From assembly GCF_900102055.1 (NCBI RefSeq), contig NZ_FNBA01000003.1, forward strand, positions 186,001-250,000: a DNA stretch of 64,000 nucleotides. Reading direction: 5' to 3'. Source of the stretch: Ulvibacter litoralis. Lineage in GTDB: Bacteria > Bacteroidota > Bacteroidia > Flavobacteriales > Flavobacteriaceae. The notes under the pieces are model-generated. The model ran no database searches, was not told the origin of the DNA, and saw nothing but the letters and a program-made list of their open reading frames with translations. This document shows, in pieces, positions 27,206 to 36,760 of this stretch (its first letter is position 1; each line of letters begins with the position of its first letter). The translations under genes and the position numbers were made by a program.

Positions 27206-27302
27206 AGGATGTATATTTAATGGAGGCAAAGTTGCAAAATATATTTAATAAATCAATACCTCTTTTCGCCTCTTTCCGTAATTTTTTACTATCTTAAGTA
27301 AG

Positions 27303-28664
27303 TTGAAAGCAATCTATAAAATATCGTTATTATATATTTTTACGGCAATTTTTTTTTGTTGTACTGCTACTTCTTTTTCACAGGAAGGACTTGTATTGCC
27401 CACAGGAACTCATAAAGATAAAATCTCCTTTGAACTTGTTAATAATTTAGTAATTATTCCTGTAGAAGTGAACGGGGTGCCTCTTTCTTTTTTGTTAGAT
27501 ACAGGTGTAGATGCCACTATTTTATTCGGAATTACAGAGTCGGATACTTTATTAATCAATAAAGCAACTCCAGTCAAAATGCGCGGCTTGGGTGCAGGCG
27601 AAGGTGTATTGGCTTTTAAAAGTGCGGGTAATAAAATAAAAGTGGGTGAGGCTAGTGATGATGATCATTCTGTGTATTTAATATTTGATACCTCTTTAAA
27701 CTTTTCTACTCGAATGGGAGTTCCCATTCACGGAATTCTGGGCTATGAGTTTTTTAAAAATTTTATAGTAAAAACAGATTATGTTTCCAAAAAGGTAACT
27801 TTTTATAATCCCAAAAACTATTCTAGAAAAAAATGCAATGGTTGTGAAGTTCTCAATTTAGTCTTTTATAACAACAAACCCTATGCAGAAATATCGATGG
27901 CAGATTATAATAATGTAAAGCAGTCTATAACTCTTCTGGTAGATTCTGGTTCAAGTGATGCTTTGTGGTTATTTGATGAACCTGAATCATTTTCTAGTAC
28001 AAATGAATCTTATTTTAAAGATTATCTAGGATTGGGCTTTAGTGGGAATATCTTCGGAAAGCGATCAAAACTAAACGAAGTTTGGGTGGGAAGTCATCAT
28101 TTAGAAGATGTGAAAGTTGCTTTTCCAGACAAACAAGCCATAGAGGGAATCAACTTTTTTAAAGATCGAGACGGAAGCATAGGTGGGGATATTCTAAAGC
28201 GGTTTACTGTTTGGGTAGATTATGAAGCCAAAACCATGACCTTACGTAAAAACAGAAATTTTAACGAGCCTTTTTATTATAATATGGCTGGATTAACAAT
28301 TGAACACGATGGTTTGGATGTAGTGACAGAACGTGCCACCTGGCAAAAGTTAACGTTTGAAAACTCAAGAGAGGTAGGGGCTAATACACCAATTAAAATT
28401 GTAACAGATGCAAGTGTTTATACTCAAATTATTTTAGTGCCTCGTTATATTGTAGTTGAAGTTAGAGAAGGGTCTCCTGCTGCTTTGTCAGGAATTGTAG
28501 CTGGAGATGAAATTGTTCAAGTAAACGGGATGGCTGTTTACAAAACAAAACTTTATGAACTAAATACCCTCTTTTCTTCTAAAGTAGGGAAGAAAATAAA
28601 ACTTTTAATTCGGAGAAATAATCAATTGTTGAAGGTGAAGTTTGCGCTAGAAAAGGTATTATAA
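27303..28664 (+). CDS. Exported aspartyl protease-PDZ protein
   Basis: The 453-residue protein starts with a signal peptide (IYKISLLYIFTAIFFC). Two retropepsin-like half-sites follow: SFLLDTGVDATILFG (residues ~61-75) and ITLLVDSGSSDALWLF (~215-230). A C-terminal PDZ domain starts near REGSPAALSGIVAGDEIVQV. The start is TTG at 27303-27305; a stop codon lies 8 codons upstream and no ATG intervenes. It is probably a periplasmic or surface protease. Substrate unknown. Confidence 0.87.
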   Translation: MKAIYKISLLYIFTAIFFCCTATSFSQEGLVLPTGTHKDKISFELVNNLVIIPVEVNGVPLSFLLDTGVDATILFGITESDTLLINKATPVKMRGLGAGEGVLAFKSAGNKIKVGEASDDDHSVYLIFDTSLNFSTRMGVPIHGILGYEFFKNFIVKTDYVSKKVTFYNPKNYSRKKCNGCEVLNLVFYNNKPYAEISMADYNNVKQSITLLVDSGSSDALWLFDEPESFSSTNESYFKDYLGLGFSGNIFGKRSKLNEVWVGSHHLEDVKVAFPDKQAIEGINFFKDRDGSIGGDILKRFTVWVDYEAKTMTLRKNRNFNEPFYYNMAGLTIEHDGLDVVTERATWQKLTFENSREVGANTPIKIVTDASVYTQIILVPRYIVVEVREGSPAALSGIVAGDEIVQVNGMAVYKTKLYELNTLFSSKVGKKIKLLIRRNNQLLKVKFALEKVL

Positions 28665-28670
28665 TAAAAA

Positions 28671-28704
28671 AAGTCTGGTTTTAAACGAATGTAAAACCAG
28701 ACTT
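28671..28704 (-). terminator. Intrinsic terminator after the DUF1573 gene
   Basis: Perfect 13-base arms (28671-28683, 28692-28704, AAGTCTGGTTTTA type) enclose an 8-base loop. On the minus strand five T residues and a T-rich stretch follow. It lies between convergent genes and may also slow plus-strand transcription. Confidence 0.85.
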
Positions 28705-28726
28705 GAATACTGTAATGAGTATATTA

Positions 28727-29122
28727 TTACTCTGTTTTTTCTAGAACACTTTTACCTTCAGGTAAAATTTCTCCTTTAATTTTTAAGGCTTTAATTGGTT
28801 CGTCTGCATTAGAATACACAGTGATTGTTTTTCTAATGGGACCCACGCGGTTGGTGTCGTATTTTACCTGAATTGTACTCGTCGCGCCAGCAGCAACAGG
28901 GCCGTCTGGTTTTTTTGGAACAGTACAGCCGCAACTCGATTTTACGTCAGAAATAATTAATGGTTGATCTCCTGTATTTGTAAATTCAAATACACGAATT
29001 CCATCACTTCCTTTTGCGATTTCGCCATAATCGACAGTTTCAGTTTTAAAACTAATTTTTGCTTGTGCATTAGCAGCAAAACTTACTAGTGTCACTAATG
29101 CGATAAGTGCTAATTTTTTCAT
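28727..29122 (-). CDS. DUF1573 exported protein
   Basis: The 131-residue protein has a signal peptide (KKLALIALVTLVSFAANA) and a single immunoglobulin-like DUF1573 domain with the typical DYGEIAKGSDGIRVFEF and SDVKSSCGCTVP. The start is ATG at 29120-29122; the longer frame adds 18 residues ahead of the signal peptide. DUF1573 proteins are abundant in Bacteroidota and have no settled activity; periplasmic scaffolding is a common guess. Confidence 0.9.
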   Translation of the reverse strand: MKKLALIALVTLVSFAANAQAKISFKTETVDYGEIAKGSDGIRVFEFTNTGDQPLIISDVKSSCGCTVPKKPDGPVAAGATSTIQVKYDTNRVGPIRKTITVYSNADEPIKALKIKGEILPEGKSVLEKTE

Positions 29123-29213
29123 GGTTTCAATTTTTTTGATAATTGCTAATTTAGGTAACTTTACTTCTATCTGCAAAATAAGTTATTCACTTTTATAATC
29201 CTGTAGATATACC

Positions 29214-29221
29214 TACTTTTG
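29214..29221 (+). promoter_or_regulatory. -7 promoter box for valS
   Basis: TACTTTTG matches TAnnTTTG exactly and lies 29 bases before the valS ATG. No TTG is found at the usual -33 spacing. Confidence 0.4.
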
Positions 29222-29250
29222 CCGATTATAGTTCAAAAATTAGACCAAAA

Positions 29251-31881
29251 ATGGCTTTAGAGGCAAAATATAGTTCGAAAAACGTTGAGGATAAGTGGTA
29301 TAGCTACTGGTTAGAGCATAATTATTTTCATTCAGAAGTGGATGAAAGGACTCCTTATACCATTGTGATTCCGCCACCTAACGTAACGGGAGTATTGCAT
29401 ATGGGACACATGCTTAATAATACGCTTCAAGATGTATTAATTCGTCGTGCTCGTTTAAAAGGATTCAACGCCTGCTGGGTACCTGGTACCGATCACGCCT
29501 CTATTGCGACCGAAGCTAAGGTAGTTGCGAAACTTAAAGCTGACGGAATAGATAAAGCTACGTTGTCGCGCGAAGATTTCTTAGAGCACGCGTGGGAATG
29601 GACACACAAGCACGGAGGGATTATTCTAGAGCAGCTTAAGAAATTAGGTGCTTCTTGCGATTGGGAACGAACGAAGTTCACCATGGATGACGATATGTCT
29701 GCTTCTGTTATTAAGGTTTTTGTTGATTTGTATGAAAAAGGAAATATTTACCGCGGGTATCGTATGGTAAATTGGGATCCTGAAGCAAAAACAACACTTT
29801 CAGATGAAGAAGTGATCTATGAAGAAAAACAAGGAAATCTATATTATTTAGAATATAAAATTGAAGGTAGTGACGATGTATTGACCATTGCTACTACACG
29901 TCCTGAAACTATTTTAGGAGATTCAGCTATTTGTATCAATCCGAACGATGAGCGCTTTCAGCATTTAAAAGGGAAAAAAGCTATTGTGCCTATTTGCAAT
30001 AGAGTGATTCCAATTATAGAAGACGAATATGTAGATATTGAATTTGGTACAGGGTGCTTAAAAGTAACGCCTGCACACGATGAAAATGATAAGGCCTTAG
30101 GTGAAAAGCACAATTTAGAAGTCATCGATATTTTAAATGACGACGCTTCTTTAAATAGCTTCGGAATGCATTACCAAGGGAAAGATCGTTTTGTAGTTCG
30201 TAAAGAGATTGTAAAAGAGCTTCAAGGTATGGGGGTGGTTTCTAAAATTGAAACGCACATGCATAAAGTAGGAACCAGTGAGCGTACGGGTGCAGTTATT
30301 GAGCCTAAATTAAGCGATCAATGGTTTTTGAAGATGAAAGAATTGGCGCAACCTGCTTTGGATGCTGTCTTAGAAAAAGATGTAAAATTAGTTCCTGAAA
30401 AATTCATAAACACCTACCGCCATTGGATGGAAAATGTACGTGATTGGAATATTTCACGTCAGTTATGGTGGGGACAACAAATTCCGGCCTACTTCTATGG
30501 TGATGGGAAAGAAGATTTTGTCGTTGCTGAAACCTTAGACGCTGCGGTTGTGAAAGCACAAGAAAAAACAGGGAATAAAGCCCTTACAGCTTCAGATTTA
30601 AAACAAGACCCAGATGCATTAGATACTTGGTTTTCTTCTTGGTTATGGCCTATAAGTGTGTTTAACGGGATTTTAGAGCCCGATAATGATGAGGTTAATT
30701 ATTACTACCCAACCAACGATTTGGTAACGGCTCCAGAGATTTTATTCTTTTGGGTGGCGCGTATGATTATTGCTGGGTATGAATACAGAGGTGAAAAACC
30801 ATTTACCAATGTATATCTAACAGGGATTGTTCGTGATAAGCAACGTCGTAAGATGAGCAAATCCTTAGGGAATTCTCCCGATCCAATTGATTTAATAGGT
30901 CAGTACGGTGCCGATGGGGTGCGTGTTGGGATGTTATTAAGCTCACCGGCAGGAAACGATTTAATGTTTGAAGAAGACTTGTGTAAGCAGGGTAGTGGTT
31001 TTGTAAATAAAATATGGAATGCCTACCGTTTAATTGATGGTTGGGAAGTTTCCGCAGAAAAAGAAGAAACTGAAACAGCTGCAATCGCTATAAAATGGTA
31101 CAAGAGTAAGTTTCAGAAAACATTGGTGGAACTTGAAGATCACTACGGAAAGTACCGTATTAGTGATGCGCTAATGGCTACGTATAAATTAATTTGGGAC
31201 GATTTCTGTTCGTGGTTCTTAGAAATGGTAAAACCTGGATATCAGGAACCAATTTCAGAAAAAACCTTCAAACAGATTATTGCTATTTTAGAAGATAACT
31301 TAAAAGTGTTACATCCTTTTGTTCCTTTTATTTCTGAAGAAATTTGGCAACATATTACTGATAGAACTCCTGAAGAAGCTCTTATTATAGCAAAATGGCC
31401 TGCTTCAGAAGCATACGATACACAGCTTATTTCTGATTTTGAATTTGCTTCGGAAGTGATTTCTGGAATACGAACCATTCGTAAAGAGAAAAACATTTCA
31501 TTTAAAGATGAAATATCACTTTCGGTATTAAATAACGACAATGCACCGACGTCTTTTGATGCTGTAATTGCGAAACTCGGAAACATTTCAGAAATAAATT
31601 ACATTACGGAAGCTTTAGAAGGAGCTTTGACATTTAGAGTAAAATCGAATGAGTATTTTGTGCCTATCTCTGGAACTATTAATGTAGAAGAGGAAATTGA
31701 AAAACTTTCCGCAGAATTAAAATACACGGAAGGTTTCCTAAAGAGTGTTCAAGGAAAACTTAAAAACGAACGTTTTGTAAATAGTGCACCAGAAAAGGTG
31801 GTGGCTATTGAGCGTCAGAAAGAAGCTGATGCATTGTCTAAAATAGAGATGATAAAAACGAGTTTGGCAAGTTTAAAATAA
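29251..31881 (+). CDS. valS: Valine--tRNA ligase
   Basis: ValRS attaches valine to tRNA-Val and edits mischarged threonine. The 876 residues carry the HIGH-type motif NVTGVLHMGHMLN (~43-55), the editing-domain entry TIATTRPETILGD (~210) and the KMSKS motif RKMSKSLGN (near 534-542). The C-terminal coiled coil (residues ~805-875) is present. It stands alone on the plus strand and converges with the acyl-CoA-binding gene, sharing a hairpin that includes both stop codons. Confidence 0.96.
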   Translation: MALEAKYSSKNVEDKWYSYWLEHNYFHSEVDERTPYTIVIPPPNVTGVLHMGHMLNNTLQDVLIRRARLKGFNACWVPGTDHASIATEAKVVAKLKADGIDKATLSREDFLEHAWEWTHKHGGIILEQLKKLGASCDWERTKFTMDDDMSASVIKVFVDLYEKGNIYRGYRMVNWDPEAKTTLSDEEVIYEEKQGNLYYLEYKIEGSDDVLTIATTRPETILGDSAICINPNDERFQHLKGKKAIVPICNRVIPIIEDEYVDIEFGTGCLKVTPAHDENDKALGEKHNLEVIDILNDDASLNSFGMHYQGKDRFVVRKEIVKELQGMGVVSKIETHMHKVGTSERTGAVIEPKLSDQWFLKMKELAQPALDAVLEKDVKLVPEKFINTYRHWMENVRDWNISRQLWWGQQIPAYFYGDGKEDFVVAETLDAAVVKAQEKTGNKALTASDLKQDPDALDTWFSSWLWPISVFNGILEPDNDEVNYYYPTNDLVTAPEILFFWVARMIIAGYEYRGEKPFTNVYLTGIVRDKQRRKMSKSLGNSPDPIDLIGQYGADGVRVGMLLSSPAGNDLMFEEDLCKQGSGFVNKIWNAYRLIDGWEVSAEKEETETAAIAIKWYKSKFQKTLVELEDHYGKYRISDALMATYKLIWDDFCSWFLEMVKPGYQEPISEKTFKQIIAILEDNLKVLHPFVPFISEEIWQHITDRTPEEALIIAKWPASEAYDTQLISDFEFASEVISGIRTIRKEKNISFKDEISLSVLNNDNAPTSFDAVIAKLGNISEINYITEALEGALTFRVKSNEYFVPISGTINVEEEIEKLSAELKYTEGFLKSVQGKLKNERFVNSAPEKVVAIERQKEADALSKIEMIKTSLASLK

Positions 31882-31904
31882 CAGAAACAAAGGCCTGTTA
31901 TTTT
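31875..31904. terminator. Bidirectional terminator holding both stop codons
   Basis: Perfect 10-base arms AAAATAACAG/CTGTTATTTT (31875-31884, 31895-31904) enclose a 10-base loop. The valS stop (31879-31881) is in one arm and the convergent ACBP stop (31898-31900) is in the other. Each strand ends its stem in T residues. Confidence 0.75.
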
Positions 31905-32164
31905 CTATACAGGAAATAATGGGTCACCGTTTCAATGTATAATTCTTTAGCTTCATCAGAGCTTAAATTTCGCGTTTGGAAGAGTGCGTTGGTTTTAAAA
32001 GCACTAATTAAAGGATTGCTGCTGCTAGGTTGGTCTTGTGAGTTTGTAGCCTTTTTATAATACGAATACAGCCGAAGTAGCAAATCTGCAGGAAAAGGCT
32101 CCGTGTGATCATTAATGCTCTTTACGGCATTTAAAAAGGCAGTATTTAGTTCTTCAGAATTCAT
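31898..32164 (-). CDS. Acyl-CoA-binding protein (ACBP family)
   Basis: The 88-residue protein fits the four-helix ACBP fold that binds long-chain acyl-CoA. Visible marks are NTAFLNAVKSIN, the core LLLRLYSYYKKAT (LxLYxxYKQAT-like) and AKELYIETVTHYF near the C-terminus. Most ACBPs are eukaryotic, but short forms occur in Bacteroidota. It is the last gene of the psd-cdsA run and overlaps psd by 1 base, which suggests a role in acyl supply or buffering for phospholipid synthesis. Confidence 0.85.
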   Translation of the reverse strand: MNSEELNTAFLNAVKSINDHTEPFPADLLLRLYSYYKKATNSQDQPSSSNPLISAFKTNALFQTRNLSSDEAKELYIETVTHYFLYRK

Positions 32165-32814
32165 TATTTTTCAGCAAGTACGGTGATTCCTCCTTTTACA
32201 ACTTGATTCAATTTTACGTTAACTTTTGTGTCCAAAGGTAAGAATACATCTACCCTAGAACCAAATTTAATAAATCCACTATCATCAGCTTGATTTACTT
32301 CTTGTCCTTCTTCGGCATAATTTACAATTCGTTTTGCCAAAGCACCTGCAATTTGACGGTGTAATACATCTCCAAAAATAGGCGACTTTACAACAACAGT
32401 AGTTCGTTCATTTTCTTCAGAAGATTTAGGATGCCATGCCACTAAGAATTTACCGGGATGGTATTTGCTAAATACAACTTTTCCACCTACTGGATATCGA
32501 GTTACGTGTACGTTTATGGGCGACATAAACACAGAAACTTGAAGTCTTTTTTCGTTAAAATATTCCTTTTCAAAAACTTCTTCTATCACAACTACCTTTC
32601 CGTCAACTGGCGATAGTACTTGGTTTTCATTGAGTAAGAAGTTTCTTTTTGGATTTCTGAAAAACTGTAGCACAAGAAATAATAGCAGTATAAAAACACC
32701 GATAAGCGTATTTTTTAAAATTACATTATCAATAAAATGATTGAGTAGTAATGCTGCTGTAATACAGATAGCAAGCGTTGCTATGATAATAGTATTTCCT
32801 TCTTTATGAAACAT
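32164..32814 (-). CDS. psd: Phosphatidylserine decarboxylase
   Basis: Psd decarboxylates phosphatidylserine to phosphatidylethanolamine at the inner membrane. The 216-residue length and the self-cleavage motif FIKFGSRVDVFLP (pyruvoyl Ser in FGSR, near residues 189-192) mark the short PSD-A form. Two hydrophobic segments at residues ~8-45 anchor it. The sequence VHVTRYPVGG with conserved His is also present. It overlaps cdsA by 11 bases. Confidence 0.92.
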   Translation of the reverse strand: MFHKEGNTIIIATLAICITAALLLNHFIDNVILKNTLIGVFILLLFLVLQFFRNPKRNFLLNENQVLSPVDGKVVVIEEVFEKEYFNEKRLQVSVFMSPINVHVTRYPVGGKVVFSKYHPGKFLVAWHPKSSEENERTTVVVKSPIFGDVLHRQIAGALAKRIVNYAEEGQEVNQADDSGFIKFGSRVDVFLPLDTKVNVKLNQVVKGGITVLAEK

Positions 32815-33607
32815 AATTTATTATTTCTAAAAATGCATAAATAAACGGACTTGCATATATAATACTGTCCAATCTGTCGTACAAACCACCATGTCCTGGC
32901 ATAAGTTTTCCACTGTCTTTTACACCTGCTTGTCGTTTAAACTTAGATTGTATTAAGTCTCCAATAGTACCAAAAACAGAGCTAATTAAAGCAAGTATGA
33001 TCCAAATGTAAAAATCGTAATCGCTTAGGTATTTAAATATAAAAAAACTAGCGATAACCGCGCCTACTAAACCTCCAAAAAAGCCTTCAATGGTTTTTTT
33101 AGGGGAGATACGTTCTAGTAATTTATGTTTTCCGAAACTTTTACCAATAATATACGCAAAGGTGTCGTTTGCCCAAATAAGGATAAAGATACCGATTACA
33201 ATGCTTGGGGTGAACTCTCCTTTTTGCATTGGGATGAGCGTAAGAAATACAAAGCCGCTAATAATGTAAAAAATTACAGCGACGTATTTCTTCTTTTCAA
33301 ACATGGGTATTTTGCTAACCCAGAGTAAATCATTAAAAAGAAATAGGTTTACAAAACACGATAGTATGAGTAATAAGTTAACTGCATTTATTTCGAAAAT
33401 GGAGTAACTTAAAAAGTAAAGAGATAGTGCTAGTAAAAAATAGGCAAGGTAACTTGTAAGATGAACCAATTTTAAAAACTCACGCAAGGTGATGATAGCA
33501 AGTGCAAAAAAAAGACCCATGAACCATTCGCGCGAGGTGAACATAGAAAAGATAACTATAGAAATGTATAAAACACCCGATATAGTTCGCACGATAACTT
33601 CCTTCAT
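32804..33607 (-). CDS. cdsA: Phosphatidate cytidylyltransferase
   Basis: CdsA makes CDP-diacylglycerol from phosphatidate and CTP. The 267 residues span about eight hydrophobic helices. The C-terminal signature has KRQAGVKDSGKLMPGHGG then YDRLDS (near residues 221-250), the diagnostic CDP-DAG synthase motif. It overlaps psd, its downstream user through phosphatidylserine, by 11 bases and follows the LUD gene by 1 base. Confidence 0.94.
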   Translation of the reverse strand: MKEVIVRTISGVLYISIVIFSMFTSREWFMGLFFALAIITLREFLKLVHLTSYLAYFLLALSLYFLSYSIFEINAVNLLLILSCFVNLFLFNDLLWVSKIPMFEKKKYVAVIFYIISGFVFLTLIPMQKGEFTPSIVIGIFILIWANDTFAYIIGKSFGKHKLLERISPKKTIEGFFGGLVGAVIASFFIFKYLSDYDFYIWIILALISSVFGTIGDLIQSKFKRQAGVKDSGKLMPGHGGLYDRLDSIIYASPFIYAFLEIINYVS

Positions 33608-33608
33608 A

Positions 33609-34220
33609 TTATAGGTCTTCCAATAGCAGCAAATATAGGTTTTTTGTGCTACTTCCGTAACTCATAAAGTCCTTTTCTTTTTCAGGCTCAAAGTCTTGAA
33701 TAGTAGTAATATTACTTGGAATATAATTAGTACTTTGGTTTTTTATGTTTCGAAGTCCTTCACTAATCGATTCTACTAATTGACTCGTAGTGGCAAAAAC
33801 AACAAAGTTGGAAGGGAGTTCTTTTAGCTTTTTCTCTTTTATCTGATTTGATGAAAGTAATATAGCGCCATTGTTAGCAACTAATGCTTCACAGGGTAAT
33901 AGAAAAAAAGTAGCGTCGGGTTTTTCAATAAAGTTTAAATTGAAGCCGTCAAACCTAGCGGTAAGTAATTCATTTAAACAGAACACATCCCGTTCGTACC
34001 AATCATTTTCTAAAAGTATATTGTCGAAAGCTTCCAAAACCTCTGTCATGTTTTCACAATACAGAAATTTACCTCCATTTTTATTGAAGTTATAGGTGAA
34101 TTTTTCATCTATAGGAAGCTTCTCTTCTGGGTAATATTTACCATGTTCAGAATCCTTAGCCTTTTTGGCTTTTTCATCTGACTTGTATTTAGGGTTTAGA
34201 AGTCTTTTAAATAGACTCAT
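33609..34220 (-). CDS. LUD-domain protein
   Basis: The 203-residue protein has an LUD (LutB/LutC-type) domain over residues ~55-200, with features such as TARFDGFNLNFIEKPDATF, ALVANNGAILLSS and FVVFATTSQLVESI. The N-terminus is basic and probably disordered. LUD proteins can take part in lactate use, but this gene sits between ftsH and cdsA, a place I recall as conserved in Flavobacteriaceae, so another role is likely. Its activity is not known. Confidence 0.82.
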   Translation of the reverse strand: MSLFKRLLNPKYKSDEKAKKAKDSEHGKYYPEEKLPIDEKFTYNFNKNGGKFLYCENMTEVLEAFDNILLENDWYERDVFCLNELLTARFDGFNLNFIEKPDATFFLLPCEALVANNGAILLSSNQIKEKKLKELPSNFVVFATTSQLVESISEGLRNIKNQSTNYIPSNITTIQDFEPEKEKDFMSYGSSTKNLYLLLLEDL

Positions 34221-34330
34221 TTAGTCGTATTGAAGAGTTTTATAATTAGGCTTATTCAAAGATATAAAATCTCTACTGAAGTTTTGTTATCATAAAACTA
34301 AAGTTTCGGCAAATAATCAAAAAGGATTAC

Positions 34331-36286
34331 TTACGAAGTAGTCGCCGTTTCTGTTTCTTCTTCATCTTTTTGAAAAGGTCTGTTTCCGAATATCTTCTGA
34401 AGATTGTCTTTAAAAATCACTTCTTTCTCTAACAATACATTGGCTAATTCTGTAAGCTTGTCTTTATGAAGCTCTAACAGGTCGATAGCACGTTGGTATT
34501 GTGTTTCGATAAGATTTGAAATTTCTTTATCAATCATTTCAGCAGTTTTCTCGCTATATGGTTTTGAGAATCCATATTCATTCTGACCACTAGAATCGTA
34601 ATACGTTAAGTTTCCAATGCTATCATTTAAACCATAAATGGTTACCATAGCTCTTGCTTGTTTCGTCACTTTTTCAAGATCGCTTAATGCGCCTGTCGAA
34701 ATTTCATTGAAAATTACTTTCTCAGCAGCACGACCACCTAAAGCAGCACACATTTCATCAAGCATTTGATTTGGACGTACAATTAAACGCTCTTCAGGAA
34801 GATACCAAGCAGCTCCTAACGACTGTCCACGAGGAACGATAGTTACTTTTACCAACGGAGCAGCATGTTCTAGCATCCAGCTAACAGTTGCATGTCCAGC
34901 CTCGTGATAAGCAATTGCTTTCTTCTCGTCTGGAGTAATGATTTTATTTTTCTTTTCTAAACCACCAACGATTCTATCTACTGCATCAAGGAAGTCTTGC
35001 TTTGCAACAAATTTATGTTCATTTCTAGCAGCAATAAGTGCAGCTTCATTACATACATTGGCGATATCAGCTCCAGAGAAACCAGGAGTTTGTTTTGCGA
35101 AAAAGTCTAAATCTAACGATTCGTCTGTTTTGATAGGACGTAAGTGTACTTCAAAAATTTCTTTACGTTCTCTTACATCTGGTAAGTCCACGTAAATTTG
35201 TCTGTCAAAACGACCTGCACGCATTAATGCTTTGTCTAATACATCGGCGCGGTTGGTTGCAGCAATAACAATAACGTTAGAGTTTGTTCCAAAACCATCC
35301 ATTTCAGTTAATAACTGGTTTAGGGTGTTTTCGCGTTCGTCATTCGATCCAGAGAAATTATTTTTACCACGAGCACGTCCAATAGCATCAATTTCATCAA
35401 TGAATATAATTGCTGGTGCTTTCTCTTTAGCTTGCTTAAATAAGTCTCTAACTCTTGAAGCTCCTACTCCTACAAACATTTCTACGAAATCTGATCCAGA
35501 TAACGAGTAGAAAGGCACTTTAGCTTCACCAGCTACAGCTCTCGCTAGTAACGTTTTTCCTGTACCTGGAGGCCCTACTAATAAAGCTCCTTTAGGTATT
35601 TTTCCTCCTAAAGAGGTGTATTTATCGGGTGTTTTTAAGAAGTCTACTATTTCTTGTACCTCTTCTTTAGCACCTTCAAGACCTGCTACATCTTTAAATG
35701 ATGTTTTAACGTCTGTCTTTTCGTCAAAAAGTTTTGCTTTAGATTTTCCAATATTGAAAATCTGTCCGCCAGCACCGCCGCCACCGCCAGATGACATACG
35801 ACGCATAATAAAAATCCAAATACCAATAATAATTACAAACGGTAATAGGCTAATTAGAATTTCGCCCCAAACATTAGATTCTGTATTCCAAACAACTTGA
35901 GTGCTAAGGTTGTTTTGTTGTTTTATGGTTGCAATACTGTTTTCGAAATTTTGAAGATCACCAAACTCAAACTGATAATTTGGTTCGCTGGCTCCAGCGT
36001 CTAGAATACTATTTTTCTTCTTATTCGCATGTACAGCTTTCTCCTTAGCTTCCTTTGTAAGATATACTTTGGCTACTTTTTTGTTTACAACTTCAACTTT
36101 TTCAACATCGCCATCTCTTAAGAATTGCTCAAACTCAGCTTGTGTTGTTTTCGCAGGTTGTGCCCAGCTACCGCTTCCAAAAAATTGGATACCTATAAAT
36201 ACTAAAAGAATTGCACCATATATCCAATATGCATTAAATTTAGGTTTTTTAATCTCGGGCTTTTTGTCTTTTTTATCGTCTGCCAT
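34331..36286 (-). CDS. ftsH: ATP-dependent zinc metalloprotease FtsH
   Basis: FtsH is an inner-membrane AAA+ protease that removes damaged membrane proteins and short-lived regulators. The 651 residues have two transmembrane helices (~18-40 and ~135-160), a Walker A GPPGTGKT near 237-244, Walker [12 protein letters not shown], the SRH region and the zinc site HEAGH near 462-466. A Gly-rich stretch ([11 protein letters not shown]) follows the second helix. It is 17 bases after rsfS. Confidence 0.96.
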   Translation of the reverse strand: MADDKKDKKPEIKKPKFNAYWIYGAILLVFIGIQFFGSGSWAQPAKTTQAEFEQFLRDGDVEKVEVVNKKVAKVYLTKEAKEKAVHANKKKNSILDAGASEPNYQFEFGDLQNFENSIATIKQQNNLSTQVVWNTESNVWGEILISLLPFVIIIGIWIFIMRRMSSGGGGGAGGQIFNIGKSKAKLFDEKTDVKTSFKDVAGLEGAKEEVQEIVDFLKTPDKYTSLGGKIPKGALLVGPPGTGKTLLARAVAGEAKVPFYSLSGSDFVEMFVGVGASRVRDLFKQAKEKAPAIIFIDEIDAIGRARGKNNFSGSNDERENTLNQLLTEMDGFGTNSNVIVIAATNRADVLDKALMRAGRFDRQIYVDLPDVRERKEIFEVHLRPIKTDESLDLDFFAKQTPGFSGADIANVCNEAALIAARNEHKFVAKQDFLDAVDRIVGGLEKKNKIITPDEKKAIAYHEAGHATVSWMLEHAAPLVKVTIVPRGQSLGAAWYLPEERLIVRPNQMLDEMCAALGGRAAEKVIFNEISTGALSDLEKVTKQARAMVTIYGLNDSIGNLTYYDSSGQNEYGFSKPYSEKTAEMIDKEISNLIETQYQRAIDLLELHKDKLTELANVLLEKEVIFKDNLQKIFGNRPFQKDEEETETATTS

Positions 36287-36303
36287 GTGGCTATTTTATT
36301 TTT

Positions 36304-36675
36304 TTAATAAGTAGTTTCTATTTTAACTGTTTTCGCGTCACCCCATAATCCTTCTATGTCATAAAACTCGCGAATATGTTTTTGAAATACATGCACCACT
36401 ACGTGTACATAATCAATCAATATCCACTCAGCATTATCACTACCTTCAATGTGCCAAGGTTTTTCTTTGAGCGCTTTGCTTACAGTTTTTTGAACTGAAT
36501 TTACAATTGCATTCACTTGTGTGTTTGAAGTACCATTGCAGATAATAAAATAGTCACATACGGTGTTTTCTATTTCTCTAAGGTCAAGAATATCAATGTC
36601 TTGTCCTTTTACTTCTTCAATACCTTTTACTATTTGAGTAATAAGTTGGTCGGTTCCTTTTTCTTTCTTCGACAT
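36304..36675 (-). CDS. rsfS: Ribosome silencing factor
   Basis: RsfS (Iojap/DUF143) binds L14 of the large ribosomal subunit and blocks subunit joining in slow growth. The 123 residues show DYFIICNGTSNTQVNAI, the conserved WHIEGSDNAEWILIDY and VVVHVFQKHIREFYDIEGLW. It starts an operon with ftsH. BirA diverges upstream with 85 bases between. Confidence 0.94.
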   Translation of the reverse strand: MSKKEKGTDQLITQIVKGIEEVKGQDIDILDLREIENTVCDYFIICNGTSNTQVNAIVNSVQKTVSKALKEKPWHIEGSDNAEWILIDYVHVVVHVFQKHIREFYDIEGLWGDAKTVKIETTY

Positions 36676-36760
36676 TAAAAATTTTTATTTGTGCAAAGTT
36701 ATTACTTTTTTGTTTCTTTAAACACTTTGCCAACATAATAGTAATACATTCTTTTTCTCC

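Noticed and set aside
27206-27229. TTG start 24 bases upstream for the aminotransferase
   Set aside because: An in-frame ATG at 27203-27205 gives the usual N-terminus and no evidence supports the longer form.
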